In this document: positions 42,378 to 52,739 of the stretch, in pieces
Numbering within the stretch: position 1 is the stretch's first letter
Layout: the number at the start of each line of letters is the position of its first letter
The notes under the pieces: generated by a model
The model's input: the letters and a program-made list of their open reading frames with translations, nothing else
The model's database searches: none
What the model was told of the DNA's origin: nothing
Source of the DNA: Mesorhabditis belari
Taxonomy: Eukaryota; Nematoda; Chromadorea; Rhabditida; Rhabditidae
DNA: 64,000 nucleotides
Direction of reading: 5' to 3'
Assembly (NCBI GenBank): GCA_958450365.1
Contig: CAUEEP010000088.1
Span: 1 to 64,000 of the forward strand
Made by a program: the position numbers and the translations under genes

Positions 42378-43281
42378 ATTCAAAAATCCCCCCCTTGTAT
42401 CTCCATAAAAATATTTATTTCATTAGATATAAAAGTGCGCCCACTTTTTGATCGGCTACGGAGGTGGTTACTGGGACACATTTCAGATCGGATATCTGTC
42501 GGGTTACGGTTACGGTATGCTTTATGGCACAAAGACAAAGATATGGCACAAAGTTCTAAGATTCTTACAAATTATTGTAGTTGACCCAATTTCCTAATCA
42601 TAAGACGCGTTGAACTGTTTACCGCTGAGAAAAACTTGAAAGACGGCTATGAACAGATCTGATTGTGGCAGACTTGATTGGATCGGCTAAGGTCAATAAA
42701 GAGAAAAAGAAAGGGAAACGAGTATCAAATCATGGGAAAAGAGGCATGCAAAATACTATGTTGCTCAAAAGCTACTTGATTTTCAAGAAGACTTAAAAAA
42801 ACTCTCTTGATGAACGTCTTGATGTGGCCATATCGGAGGGAATTTCAGCACTCAAAGGAAAAAGTATTCAACTAATTGAATTCAGTATTTGCAAATCTTT
42901 GATGGTTTTCTCCAGGACTAGCTTCAATTTTGCCCTAGTCTGACTTGCCTGAATCGTCGAAAGTTCTTCATGACCAGCGTGTAAGAAAAGTTGCGGTTCC
43001 AAATGGATCTTTGGGTAAGAGTCCAGTCGATCATTTAAAATCTTCATGTTGTTACATTCATATATGTTAACTCCCTTGTTTCATTTTTTCAAATTTTGAA
43101 ATTAACAAACGTGCCCGTGATTTGCCGACTCCTATTAATTCTGAGAGCAGATCTGGAATTTTCAAAGAGAAGGCAAAATAGGACTTCAATTACGTTCGCG
43201 CCGCTTTGCTTCGGGCATTTTCCTCGCCTTCAGCCCTCCAATCATCCAAATACATAACTTTTTGCCTAACAAAAGAAATTG
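42378..43281. other. no gene; then 5' flank of copy L
   Basis: Duplicate of 24866-25778. The C-run is 7 bases here. 43093-43281 is the family 5' flank. Confidence 0.45.
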
Positions 43282-44316
43282 ATGACTTTCCAAAGCTTCC
43301 CTTCTTTGCCGTCTCTTCTCAAAACACGGATTCTGCATAAATTGAAGGTGTTTGAGGCACATCAATTGCTGAAAGTGAATCACGATCTGCGCTCATTCGT
43401 CCTATTTTGCGGGCCAATCCTGTCAAGTTTCGGACGTATTGTAATCCATCTGATGGACGCGAAAATAGATGAGGACAACGGACGAATTGTGGCAAGATCG
43501 ATTACAATTTATATCTCATATCACAATAGCTCACAAGAAGATAAGTTTCAGCTTTTTTTCCGGGGCGACCTGAGTATGTACGAACGAGTTACAGGCTGGG
43601 TGCGAGTGAATCCCCTTCACGGGCGACTTTTTCGAAAGCTCGCACATTTAGCGAATTTGGAAATATACTGTTTTGATGGAAACAATACGAGTGGCCCAAA
43701 ATTTGATGTCCAGAAGTTTTTGCCACTCAATAAGGCTTTGGAACACATAGCCTTCGATTTCCGCTTCAATAGCGATTCAAGCGTCAATCGCTCGCTTCTC
43801 TCAATGTATAATTCGATCCAAGAGTGCGGAAGGGTTAGAATCTCTCTTCCACGTGGCAATCGTGATGTTTCTGGTGACCTTAATCGTGAGTTTTTGCGAT
43901 TTATGGAGAATCGCTGGGCGCGCTGTGAGTGTCTCTCTTTGAACTTTCTTCCTTTTGAACTTATCAAAGAAAAGCTTTTATTAATGAAAGAAAATGTGCG
44001 GCGCACATTAGGGCATGATAATTTGGAGAGTTTCGTGGATTGTGCGAAATTCTTCGTGAGGAGCAATCGTTTCAATGCTTATCTTCACATTGAACTCTAT
44101 GAGAGTCAAGTGACGTGGGCGGATCCGAGATATGAGCAGCTCACCTCTATCTTGCTTCAGGCTCACATTCCGCTTGTTAAGAAGGAAGTATGTGAGGCGG
44201 GTTGGGACAAGATCCTTTACTTTCATCGCCCTCCACTCGCTTTTCAGTATCAAATTCACGCCTTCGGAACACAGCATCAATTGAAAAAAGTTTTTTTTGA
44301 CCACCAAGTTGTGTAA
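43282..44316 (+). CDS. F-box family protein, copy L (344 aa)
   Basis: Intact twin of copy H: same length, same variable block (SYHNSSQEDKFQLFFRGDLS) and same tail LKKVFFDHQVV. The two visible residue changes are A to T in RSITIY and L to R in ENVRRTLG; the second lies in a block that is otherwise hydrophobic in the family. AATAAA at 44457-44462. F-box function inferred. Confidence 0.85.
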   Translation: MTFQSFPSLPSLLKTRILHKLKVFEAHQLLKVNHDLRSFVLFCGPILSSFGRIVIHLMDAKIDEDNGRIVARSITIYISYHNSSQEDKFQLFFRGDLSMYERVTGWVRVNPLHGRLFRKLAHLANLEIYCFDGNNTSGPKFDVQKFLPLNKALEHIAFDFRFNSDSSVNRSLLSMYNSIQECGRVRISLPRGNRDVSGDLNREFLRFMENRWARCECLSLNFLPFELIKEKLLLMKENVRRTLGHDNLESFVDCAKFFVRSNRFNAYLHIELYESQVTWADPRYEQLTSILLQAHIPLVKKEVCEAGWDKILYFHRPPLAFQYQIHAFGTQHQLKKVFFDHQVV

Positions 44317-46654
44317 TTTCATGTTATTTTTCTCGTTTTCTCAGGTTTTTCCTTTCAACCTTTGCTGATTATCATACGATTTAAGATCTAGATTAGGTAG
44401 TTTATTCGCTGCTAAATGTTAGTCTCCTTAAGAGATAAATGTGTTTATATGTGACGAATAAATACTGTAGAATACAATGAAATGTTGCGCTATTGGTATA
44501 ATATATCAAACTCTCCTTAAAGAGTGTCAACTTACACTACAGTCAAATCTTACACGATCGGGGTGATCGAGAAGAAAAACCCTCCAAAAACAAATCATTT
44601 TACACTGAAAAAAAGCCAAAATCCGATCTGCAACTTTCAGATTCGAATCCTGAATCAACCGTTCGCTTGATTCCTTTACTCCACTTGATTTTTGGTCTCG
44701 AATCTTGGTTCTGGAAATTACAATTGTTTTTTTAGATCTCTAACCCACAAAAAGTTATTATGAACATTTCTGATATTTTTTCCTTGTTCGTTTTGGTCCA
44801 AATATATTGTTTGTAGTTGAATTGCTGACATTTGGAATTAAAAAGATATCCGTGATTTGCAGACGCCTATTGATTTGACCTTATTGAGAGCAGATGTGAA
44901 ACTCTGAAAGAGAAGGCAAAATATGACCCCAATGACGTTCAGGCTGCTTTGCGATGATGTGAAATGTTCAATGATGGGTAAATGAAAAAAACGGAAAATT
45001 GATTTGGATTTGCCTTAAAATCCTTATCTCGTAGCCAATTATGAATGGGGTGATCGTTCAGTTATCATCAATGATACCAAACACTTGATGATTGGACGCG
45101 GAGACCCACTCATTCATAACTGAAATTCATAATCGGCTTCGAAGGTACAGGCGATTTTGAACGAAACGTTGTAGCGCCCGGAATTTTTAACCTAAACTCG
45201 CAAATTTGGTACCAATCGACGCTGAATTTAACTCACTACAAAATGATATAATATTGTCCCTATACATTAAAGGGTTGACCTACTAGAAAAGTTTGCCAAA
45301 AGATTTCATTCATAATCGGCTACGACGCATAAACCTAGTAAGTGAGGTGACTTTTGAACTTTTGTCGAAGCGATATCTTTATATTTTGCCCGAGAATGCT
45401 TCGAACTTTAATTAATTCGACACTGCAAGATTTTATGAAACAAAAATGGAAAATTTACCAATTTGAAAATGGAGAAACTTCTTTCTTTGCATACCTAGAG
45501 GCTGCTGATTACTGATGGTTGATAAATGATTTAAAAGAAAGCATTTGTGAAGTATCCAGTGGGGTGCGAATTTAGCCTAACTTCAACCTATGATTTTGAC
45601 ATACACCCCGCCGGATACTCCACAAGCGCCAAAAGAAATAAGTGACGCTTACTTTGAGATACCATAAGAGTCGCTCAATGAATTCCACATCAAAGCTATT
45701 CTGGCGTGCCTCCCCTCCCCTGTTTTCAGAAGTGCGTATAAGCCTTCTTGATGATCCAGTTGTTTTGGCAAGTTGTCTGAATTTGACCCGTGATGGTAAA
45801 TTAAAGTGGTGAAACTTTCGATTCGGATCGAGTATTTCCTTTGCCGATTGTGCCGCAATTGCTTCAGCTTTGATAGCCTCTCGGTTGTAGTAGTTGTAGA
45901 ATCATTTAAAGTTGCGATGATTTCTTAATTTCTATTTTGCAAACGTCCGTATGAGAAAATAAAAAAACTCGACATCACACGCTTCACAAATCGTCAAAGG
46001 CTCCGAACACCCAAAACGACTAAATGGGAAAAAGTATGCAAAAAGTGAGGGGAAAAACTTTCCTTTTTTCTATAAAAAGTTGCTTTTTGATTTGAAAAAA
46101 CCATTCTGATTTCAAGAATCCAGAAAAGTTTGAGAAAAGAAATTAAATGAAACTAAGGGATTCAAGCGAATGGTTCCATCAGGATTCGAATCTGAAAGCT
46201 GTAAGTCGGATTTTGGCTTTTGCTGCAAGCTCTCTAGCCCCGAAGACCTCTCCGCGAGACGTTATCAGGCTAGATGAGAGCGCAGGAAACACAAGAGAAA
46301 TAAATGCCTTTTTTCTTGTAGTTTACTTGTATTTGTAGGTTTTGTGTTTGGTAATTTGTAGTTTATTTTCTAATTTACCTTGCTTTGCATTTATTGCACG
46401 AAATTACGATAAAAAAGTTTATTTCCCGCCCACCCACATCCAAAAAGGAACAAAATCAATAAGTGACGTCGGAGTTGTTTGCGGGGACGTCGTCCTCTTC
46501 GTCACCGTCTTCCGCGTCTTCGTGATCGTCGACCTCCTCGCCGGGAACGACTTGGATTGATTTGGATTGATTTTGATCGATTTTGTTCGATTTCTTATCG
46601 ATTTTGATCCATCTTAATCGATTTTAATCGATTTTCCGGGGACCTCCGAAATAA
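44317..46654. repeat. F-box 3' flank, orphan 5' flank, unassigned sequence
   Basis: Duplicate of 26814-29154: family 3' flank to about 44770, orphan 5' flank 44770-44960, unassigned to 45510, R2 fragment 45510-45830, half palindrome 46223-46266, possible acidic exon 46450-46645 (minus). Confidence 0.5.
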
Positions 46655-46655
46655 T

Positions 46656-46792
46656 ACACCCCCTTGACGTTTCGCCGAGAGGTTATCGGGGCCAGAGAGC
46701 ATGCAGCAACCTTAGGTATCTAAGGCGGGCCTAAGGTTGCTGCATGCTCTCTAGCCCCGAAGACCTCTCGGCGAAACGTCAAGAGGGTGTAG
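46656..46792. repeat. long palindrome, duplicate copy
   Basis: Same as 29155-29291, arms of about 60 bases with a loop of about 15 bases. Confidence 0.85.
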
Positions 46793-47096
46793 TTATAATA
46801 AATCTATATAATAAGAATAATATAATGATATAATATCATAAATCGTTAGCAATTAGCACAATTTTCATCACATAAAAGTCCTCAATCAAATCATCTCATT
46901 TTACATCTTTTTGAACAATTTTCGATCCATTTTGGTTGATGATTCGTTGAGATTTCGCTCTGATTCGGCTCAAATTTGGTTAGTGGAAGAGTCACACTCA
47001 CAGTCACACGATCACACTCGATATGAGTCTGGGTTGTACGACTTTCAAAAGCTTTTCAAAACCAAAAACCAAAAAAGCTTTTCAATTTTTCAATGA

Positions 47097-47480
47097 TCTA
47101 CTGATAATTCTACAAAAAATCTAAATATTTCTTTAAATTCTGATATTAGAACTACAGCTTCTTTAGTTGTTCCATTCTTTTTATTTTCTAATGTAAGTTC
47201 TTTATTATTTTTTCCTTTAATTGATTCATTTGAAAGCTTTCATGCTGTTAAAAAGGTAAACAGCGTAGTTTCTTCAACTAAAAAGATGTTTGAAATAATT
47301 AATAAAATTCCTTTGCTAAAAAGTAGAATAAATAATATTAATAATTTTTTATCCTTAGAAGAAAGAAACGACATTCAAAAAAATGAAATATTAGATGATA
47401 ACACTGATATAAAAAGTATAGAATTGAAAAACGTCTACTTTAAATATCCAAACACAAGTGAAAAAGTTTTTGAAAATTAA
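47097..47480 (+). pseudogene. bacterial-type ABC exporter fragment (CydC-like), copy 2
   Basis: An open frame of 127 codons ends in TAA. The first part has hydrophobic segments (TASLVVPFFLFSNVSSLLFF). Next is an amphipathic linker, FESFHAVKKVNSVVSSTKKM then FEIINKIPLL. The end is SIELKNVYFKYPNTSEKVFE, which matches the start of the nucleotide-binding domain of exporters such as CydC/CydD or MsbA (consensus I.L.NVSF.YP...VL.). The frame stops before the Walker A motif, so it is only the junction between membrane and ATPase domains. It has no start codon of its own in context and no introns. Base composition is more AT-rich than the F-box genes. The family is reasonably clear; subtype and source organism are inference. 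Confidence 0.5.
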
Positions 47481-47729
47481 AATATTTAACCAATATTTAT
47501 TGTTTTTCAGCAGATGTTAATTGTTGATAAAACTTTTCTGACTCACGACTTTTGAGATCTTTGAGTCAGGATTCTGTTCTGAGAAGTCAGGAGAGAATTC
47601 TCTTAAGAAAAATCCAAAAGAAAATCACGAATTAGGCATTGAACGGCTTTGTGAACTTTTAAATTTCGAAGGGAATGACTTTTTTTGAGTACTTTCTATA
47701 TCTTTATATGAATTTGTTTTAAAAGTCTC

Positions 47730-47862
47730 ACTTTTGCTTTGACTTTTGCTTTGACTTTAGCTTTAAACCTCTTTCAATTATTCTTTCAATTCTTTTCATT
47801 TCATTCACCTCTACATTCAAGTCTTTTTCTTCAGTTTTATCGTCATCCAGAATTCTTCTTTA
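47730..47862 (-). pseudogene. unrecognised charged frame next to L19-like gene
   Basis: Minus strand: ILDDDKTEEKDLNVEVNEMK, then RIERIIERGLKLKSKQKSKQ, ending in a stop. Charged, lysine-rich and directly downstream of the L19-like frame in the same direction, but one frame over. It could be a shifted extension of that protein or a separate remnant. Confidence 0.3.
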
Positions 47863-47876
47863 ATTAATTGTAAATG

Positions 47877-48122
47877 TTATTGGTTTTCTTTTTTAAGAGT
47901 ATTTTTCTTATATAAAAAATAAAGCTTAGCTCTACGTATTTTAGTACTTATTACTCCAGTTTTAGTCATGCTTAAAATTTGTGGAGAGTTATAAGAAAAT
48001 ACATAATTAAATAATACTTTATTTTCATTTCGCATTACTGTAAATGTATGGCTTATTCCATTAACATTTTTTTGTCCAATTTGATTTTTGTAACTTATTT
48101 TATTCAAATGTTTATAAACCAT
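47877..48122 (-). pseudogene. ribosomal protein bL19-like fragment
   Basis: 81 codons on the minus strand. The core NGISHTFTVMRNENKVLFNY and RRAKLYFLYKK align with the bacterial L19 signature ([20 protein letters not shown] ... AVRKAKLYYLR in E. coli). In between are F..NSP.ILSM, matching the F.THSP.V.SI stretch. The N-terminal half of L19 (the D.V.V beta-strand part) is missing. L19 binds 23S rRNA at the subunit interface. The form here looks bacterial or organellar rather than like animal mitochondrial L19, and its AT-rich codons fit an AT-rich bacterium. Together with the ABC exporter fragment it suggests DNA acquired from a bacterium, probably an endosymbiont (inference). The same region in copy 1 of the duplication is deleted. 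Confidence 0.6.
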
Positions 48123-48964
48123 TAATATTTGATTTAACTAAACTAAAATTTATTTATTAACAACATCAAAGATATAAAGTTTTGTTTTTCAAATATAATA
48201 ACTCATTCTATAGCGTCATGGTCAATTTCTAAATAAAATTTTATCTACACCATTTTTATCAACAATCTACACCTTTTTTTACCAAAATTTATGAAGATTC
48301 TTTTAAAATCAACCATAAATCGATCCATTCGATCGATCCAATGTTTGTACCTCGGATCAAAGTTGATCGTTTTCTGCAGGTAAATAGATCAACTTTAACA
48401 CAATTTTTCTATATATTCCTATAGGTCAGTGTACAAAACAAATTCAACTTTTCCTGAGCCAAATTTAATAAAGTAAAACTCTCAGAATTTGGGGATTTCA
48501 TTAAGAGTAACGGAGTTTGGGTTCCTTCGAAAATCTATTAGAGAAAAATGAACTTTTTTTATACTCACCGAGAAAAACATAAGAAAAACAACCTTGAAGA
48601 GGAGTGCGCTAAATTTCATTTTCGTAATTATGGTTGAGCTAAATCAAAAATATCTTTAAATCCTGGTTGTTTGATTTCAGCTATTAAAGAAATAAAAATA
48701 CCAGTTCCTATAGCTTTATAGTTATTTTTATCATTTTTTTACCAATATTGCACAATTAGCGCTACATTCAATCTATAAGATTCTATAATCTATAAGATTT
48801 CAATCTATAAGTACCAACTAACTGAACTTTTTCTAAGCTTTCTGAACTTTTCTAAGCTTAGAAAGCTCCAAAAAAGCTTAAAAACTTCGAAAAAAGCTCC
48901 AAAAAGCTCCAAAAGCTTGAAAAGCGTAAAAAGCGCCAAAAAGCGCCAAAAAGCCTAAAATCTA
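48123..48964. other. very AT-rich region without recognised gene
   Basis: Continues the AT-rich insert. Frames are short. 48830-48960 is an AAAAAGCTCCAAAAAGCTCC-type simple repeat. Possibly further decayed bacterial DNA, but nothing is identifiable. Confidence 0.4.
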
Positions 48965-49437
48965 GCCGAAAAGCGAAACCTATGAGTAAAAAAGTTATGA
49001 GTAAAAAAATCTATAAGAGTATCAGAGTAAAAAACTGCAGCACTTGGAGCTGAGCTATCTTGGAGGAATCACCCTTACCTCAAGCTCTGACGAAGACGCG
49101 CCACCGTCTCAGGGAGCAATTGCCCTGGGTCTCCGAGTTTTAGAGTCTTTGCTTTGACTGAGCGTTGTTTGAGCTGTGCACCCCTCAGCTTTCTGACAAT
49201 TCCCTTGGCTTTAAAGTACCCGGGTACTTAGGAGTGCCATTCTCCTTTACCTCACGGAGGACATCCGCTGCCGATAGAGGCTCGGTGACTCCTGCTTTTT
49301 ATGACCCCCTCTAGGGCCATAGGCGAGAAAATGCGCGTTTGTGGTCGCCTCGACAGTGCAAGTCACCTCGGCTTCAAAAAAGCGCCTTCTGGCACATGGA
49401 GACTTTTTCAAATGGTTTAATTACCCAAGTTTCCAGA
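48965..49437 (+). other. GC-rich block ending in SL1 match, copy 2
   Basis: Copy of 30600-31123. The 19 bases GGTTTAATTACCCAAGTTT are at 49414-49432. The homology with copy 1 ends 4-5 bases later, where a half palindrome joins. Confidence 0.35.
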
Positions 49438-49800
49438 AGACCTTAGGCATGCAGCAACCTTAGGTATCTAAGGCGGGCCTAAGGTTGCTGCATGCTCTCT
49501 AGCCCCGAAGACCTCTCGGCGAAACGTCAAGGGGGTGTAGTTATAATAAATCTATATAATAAGAATAATATAATGATATAATATCATAAATCATTAGCAA
49601 TTAGCACAATTTTCATCATATAAAAGTCCTCAATCAAATCATCTCATTTTACATCTTTTTGAACAATTTTCGATCCATTTTGGTTGATGTTTCGTTGAGA
49701 TTTCGCTCCGATTCGGCTCAAATTTGGTTAGTGGAAGAGTCACACTCACAGTCACACGATCACACTCGATATGAGTCTGGGTTGTACGACTTTCAAAAGC
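49438..49800. repeat. half palindrome plus flank, third copy
   Basis: Matches 29202-29570 and 46700-47060: the right arm of the palindrome (GGTTGCTGCATGCTCTCTAG to AACGTCAAGGGGGTGTAG), only the inner 20 or so bases of the left arm, then the same AT-rich flank. It ends where the mariner remnant begins. Confidence 0.7.
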
Positions 49801-50060
49801 TTTGCTGTGACTGTTTGGTCGGGTGGTAGAAGCTCGAAATATACAAGGCCCTTGTTATTCCACCATACTGAGAGCATGACCATTTTCCCATGAATGTCCG
49901 GTTTCACGGTCAGATTTGGTCGTTCTCCTGGTCCTAGCCATTGCCGTTTTTGAATAGTATTATCGAAATGGATCCACTTTTCATCTCCAGTAACGAGAGA
50001 ATCAAAAAAAGCCATGATCTTTAGCGTGACGGATGAGAATTCCGGAAAATATTGATTATA
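49795..50060 (-). pseudogene. mariner transposase fragment
   Basis: Minus strand: MAFFDSLVTGDEKWIHFDNT, then KRQWLGPGERPNLTVKPDIH and KMVMLSVWWNNKGLVYFELL. This is the first-aspartate region (TGDEKW) and following core of mariner transposases. The DNA-binding part and the other two aspartates are absent. Confidence 0.85.
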
Positions 50061-50069
50061 GCTTAATTT

Positions 50070-50303
50070 CGTCTTGTGTTAAAAGACTTTTGCACCACCA
50101 TTTTCAGGGCTGTTTTGACAATTATTTTTTTTTCTCGATGAGGAAGTTTTGTATAGCGACAGCGTTTGTGTAAATAAATTGTACATATATTTGTGTAACT
50201 AAAACTATTGACAGCCTAAAGAGCGCCATGAACTTTATCAGAGAAAATCGATGTAACTTTTTAGAAAATTGAGTGTTAAAAGACTTTTGCACATGACTGT
50301 ATA
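50070..50303 (+). mobile_element. right arm of a Tc1-like element
   Basis: Ends in the inverted tip GTTAAAAGACTTTTGCACATGACTG followed by TA at 50302-50303. A direct repeat of the tip (GTGTTAAAAGACTTTTGCAC) is at 50079, so this is one IR/DR arm of about 230 bases. No left arm or transposase of this family is seen. Confidence 0.65.
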
Positions 50304-50339
50304 ACTTTATCCCTGTTACTAGTCAATCAGTCTAAGGTT

Positions 50340-52640
50340 GCGAGATAATCATTGTTGATATATTCGCTCATTCAGATTCCCCCTCGCGTATCTTTATTGT
50401 TTATCGTCCCCCACATGTTAACAACCAGGGCTCTTTCCATCTTTTTACATTTCTTGAAGATTACTTGCTACCAAATCATCCAAATTTCCTTCTTTTAATT
50501 TTCCTTTAACTGTTTCTCTAGGACTTTTACCTAATTTATCGCGTTTTCCACATTTAGAAAACTTCCGGTCAGCCAACAGTTTAGAAATTTGAAACAAATT
50601 CCCTACTTTCAGGAAAAGTTCGCATATTTTGGACCTAGTTTTAACCGATTCCCCTCGTTTAATTTCGGCTATTTCACCATGTCCTCCCATTGGTGGTGCC
50701 GCCCATTTTTCTATGTCTTTTAATTTAATTCTGCATCATTTTACCTCTCTAAAAGGACCGGATGATGGTAACCGTGCCTTTTGGAGAGGTAATTTCGGTG
50801 CTATTTGTCTTTCTTTAGCGCTCTACAATGCAAGGTCTCTTCCCCGATTGGAGATAGACATCAACGAGTGTTATGCTGACTTCTTTGAAGAGATGAAATC
50901 GCTGTTGGACGAAAATGTACCTATTTCAACCAGGTCTACCTTTTCTTACCCCAGTCACATATCTCGAGCTAGGCAAAGGTTAGAAACAGCATGACGTTAT
51001 CGCGATCCCCCCATTACGCATATCTAGAAAACAAGCTTACTAAGTTTGTCAAGAAATTTGAGGCCAATATTGAACGGAAAACCGTTTTTAGTCCTAGTCC
51101 CAAAGCTTTTTACTCATACGTCTATTCTAAGATTGACCCAAACCACGATTCCTCTATTAAATGTATATTTGATCCCCATCGCAACTTCGCAACTCGAAAA
51201 TCACAAAATTGCTAATTCCTTTGCTCAATATTTCTCCAGCGTTTTCGTAATTGACGCTGGTAGTTGCATCCCTGCTCTTCCCGCCCAGCACATACTTGCG
51301 CAGCCCTAATCGTCACACCAAGACTTGTCGAAACAGCAATTAGTAAGCTTAGCAATAAGATTTCTTACACCCCAGACGGAATTCCCTCTTTTGTTATACG
51401 GAAAACTAAGTTTCAAATAGCACCACTACTTGCTAAACTTTTTAATCTGTCACTTCTAACGGCTAAGATCCCTAAATTTTGGAAAGACTCAACGATTTCG
51501 CCACTTTTTAAGAAAGGAGATCGGAACGCGCTTGCAAATTATAGACCCATCGCGCTCACCTCCTCCATTTGTAAAGTCTTAGAAATAATTATTCGCGACC
51601 ACATTATTCATTATCTAAATGAACATAATCTAATTGATAAAAATCAATTGGGCTTTCTTAAAAACCGTTCTACCTCGGACCAGCTTGTTCTCTGCGCGCA
51701 TGACTGGCTTCTAGCTAAAGCCAAAAACGATCAAACTAGCTGCGTTTTCATTGATTTTTCCAAAGCATTCGATTCTGTTAATCATAGATTTTTAATCGCC
51801 AAATTAAATTCACTAAGTCTCCCCATATCCATCACTAATTGGATTACAAATTGGCTTACCGAAAGGACATTTTGCGTCCGCTTAGGCTCTACTTTTTTGA
51901 ATGACTTCCCCATTAGTAGCGGAGTGCCCCAAGGGAGCGTTCTTGGTCCTCTTCTGTTCCTTATTTATATTAATGACATTGAGAGTTCGATCTCCCTAGG
52001 CACAAAAGTCCGACTCTACACCGATGACCTTAAGATTTATAGGGTACTTACGTCCCAGAACCCCATCCCAGAGCCCCATCCCTGATTTTACTCTTCTCCA
52101 GAAGGACCTTGATTCGATCCTTCTGTAGAGTAAATTTTGGAAACTTAACATTGCGCCGGACAAATGCAAACACGTTACATTTGGTTCATTACATATCCCT
52201 TTAAAATTGGGGGACCTACAATGGCCACAAGGATTGGCCGATGATCCTGTAAAGGTCTTGGTATAATGTTAGTTCCCTCTCTAAAATTTATAGAAGTTCA
52301 CCTAGTCATCCTTATCAAATTTCGGTCGGTTCTCATCTCCATCATCTTTCCCTTTATCATTCTTTTGCGAACCGTATTAGTAGGGTTTGGAATAAGCTCC
52401 CGTCTGGTAACTTCTCGTCTGTAGGAAAATTCAAAGTATCTGTGAACGAATTAGATCTTATTGCCATGTCAAATCTGCCCTATATTTAATCATTTTGTAT
52501 CTGTGTTTCCTAACTGTAGTCTTACTGTACTATCTTTAGTTTTCTCTCTTTTTTTTGGTGAAAGTATTTTTAGTAATATGTTATATGCGGTTATGATTAT
52601 TTGATTCGCTTCTATTCGCCCCATGAATAAAGCATATATA
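50340..52640 (+). mobile_element. non-LTR retrotransposon (CR1/Jockey-like), 5'-truncated
   Basis: Contains the end of an apurinic-type endonuclease, a linker, a reverse transcriptase and a C-terminal tail, in that order and orientation, in at least four frames. The tail WNKLPSGNFSSVGKFKVSVN (about 52395-52450) is typical of CR1/Jockey-group second ORFs. No clear poly(A) or target duplication was found; a TATATATAAAG stretch at 52630 may mark the 3' end. Confidence 0.8.
50629..52488 (+). pseudogene. endonuclease/reverse transcriptase polyprotein, broken
   Basis: 50629-50740 encodes the last endonuclease motif region (LDLVLTDSP-like, then GGAAHFSMSF where functional enzymes have SDH before a hydrophobic residue; the catalytic S-D pair is replaced by A-A). 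The linker lies in frames 50780-51300. The reverse transcriptase is at 51300-52085: FKKGDRNALANYRPIALTSS, QLGFLKNRSTSDQLV, SCVFIDFSKAFDSVNHRFLI, then SSGVPQGSVLGPLLFLIYIN and the active site YTDD (usual form YADD). It stops at 52083 and the thumb/tail continues in other frames to TAA near 52488. Clearly inactive. Confidence 0.85.
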
Positions 52641-52739
52641 TAAAGTCGCATATTCGACATCTTTTCTCTATTTTCGCTCATTCTTTATTCGTTTCATTTC
52701 ATTCGATTCTTAAATTTCATTGCATATTTCTTCAGATCG
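52641..52739. other. upstream region of the Spinster-like gene
   Basis: Short AT-rich interval with a TTTCTTCAG stretch directly before the first exon, which would serve as a trans-splice or cis-splice acceptor 5 bases before ATG 52740. Confidence 0.4.

Larger units (their letters stand above)
40586..49437 (+). repeat. large segmental duplication, copy 2
   Basis: Second copy of 23072-31123, same orientation. It keeps the longer version of the bacterial-like region (47481-48960). The left boundary lies in the 3' flank of copy K, exactly where copy 1 begins in the 3' flank of copy G. AATAAA of the flank at 40895-40900. Confidence 0.9.

Noticed and set aside
40586..49437. Two independent insertions of the bacterial-like DNA
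   Set aside because: Both copies share identical flanks over many kilobases, so one insertion followed by duplication is simpler.
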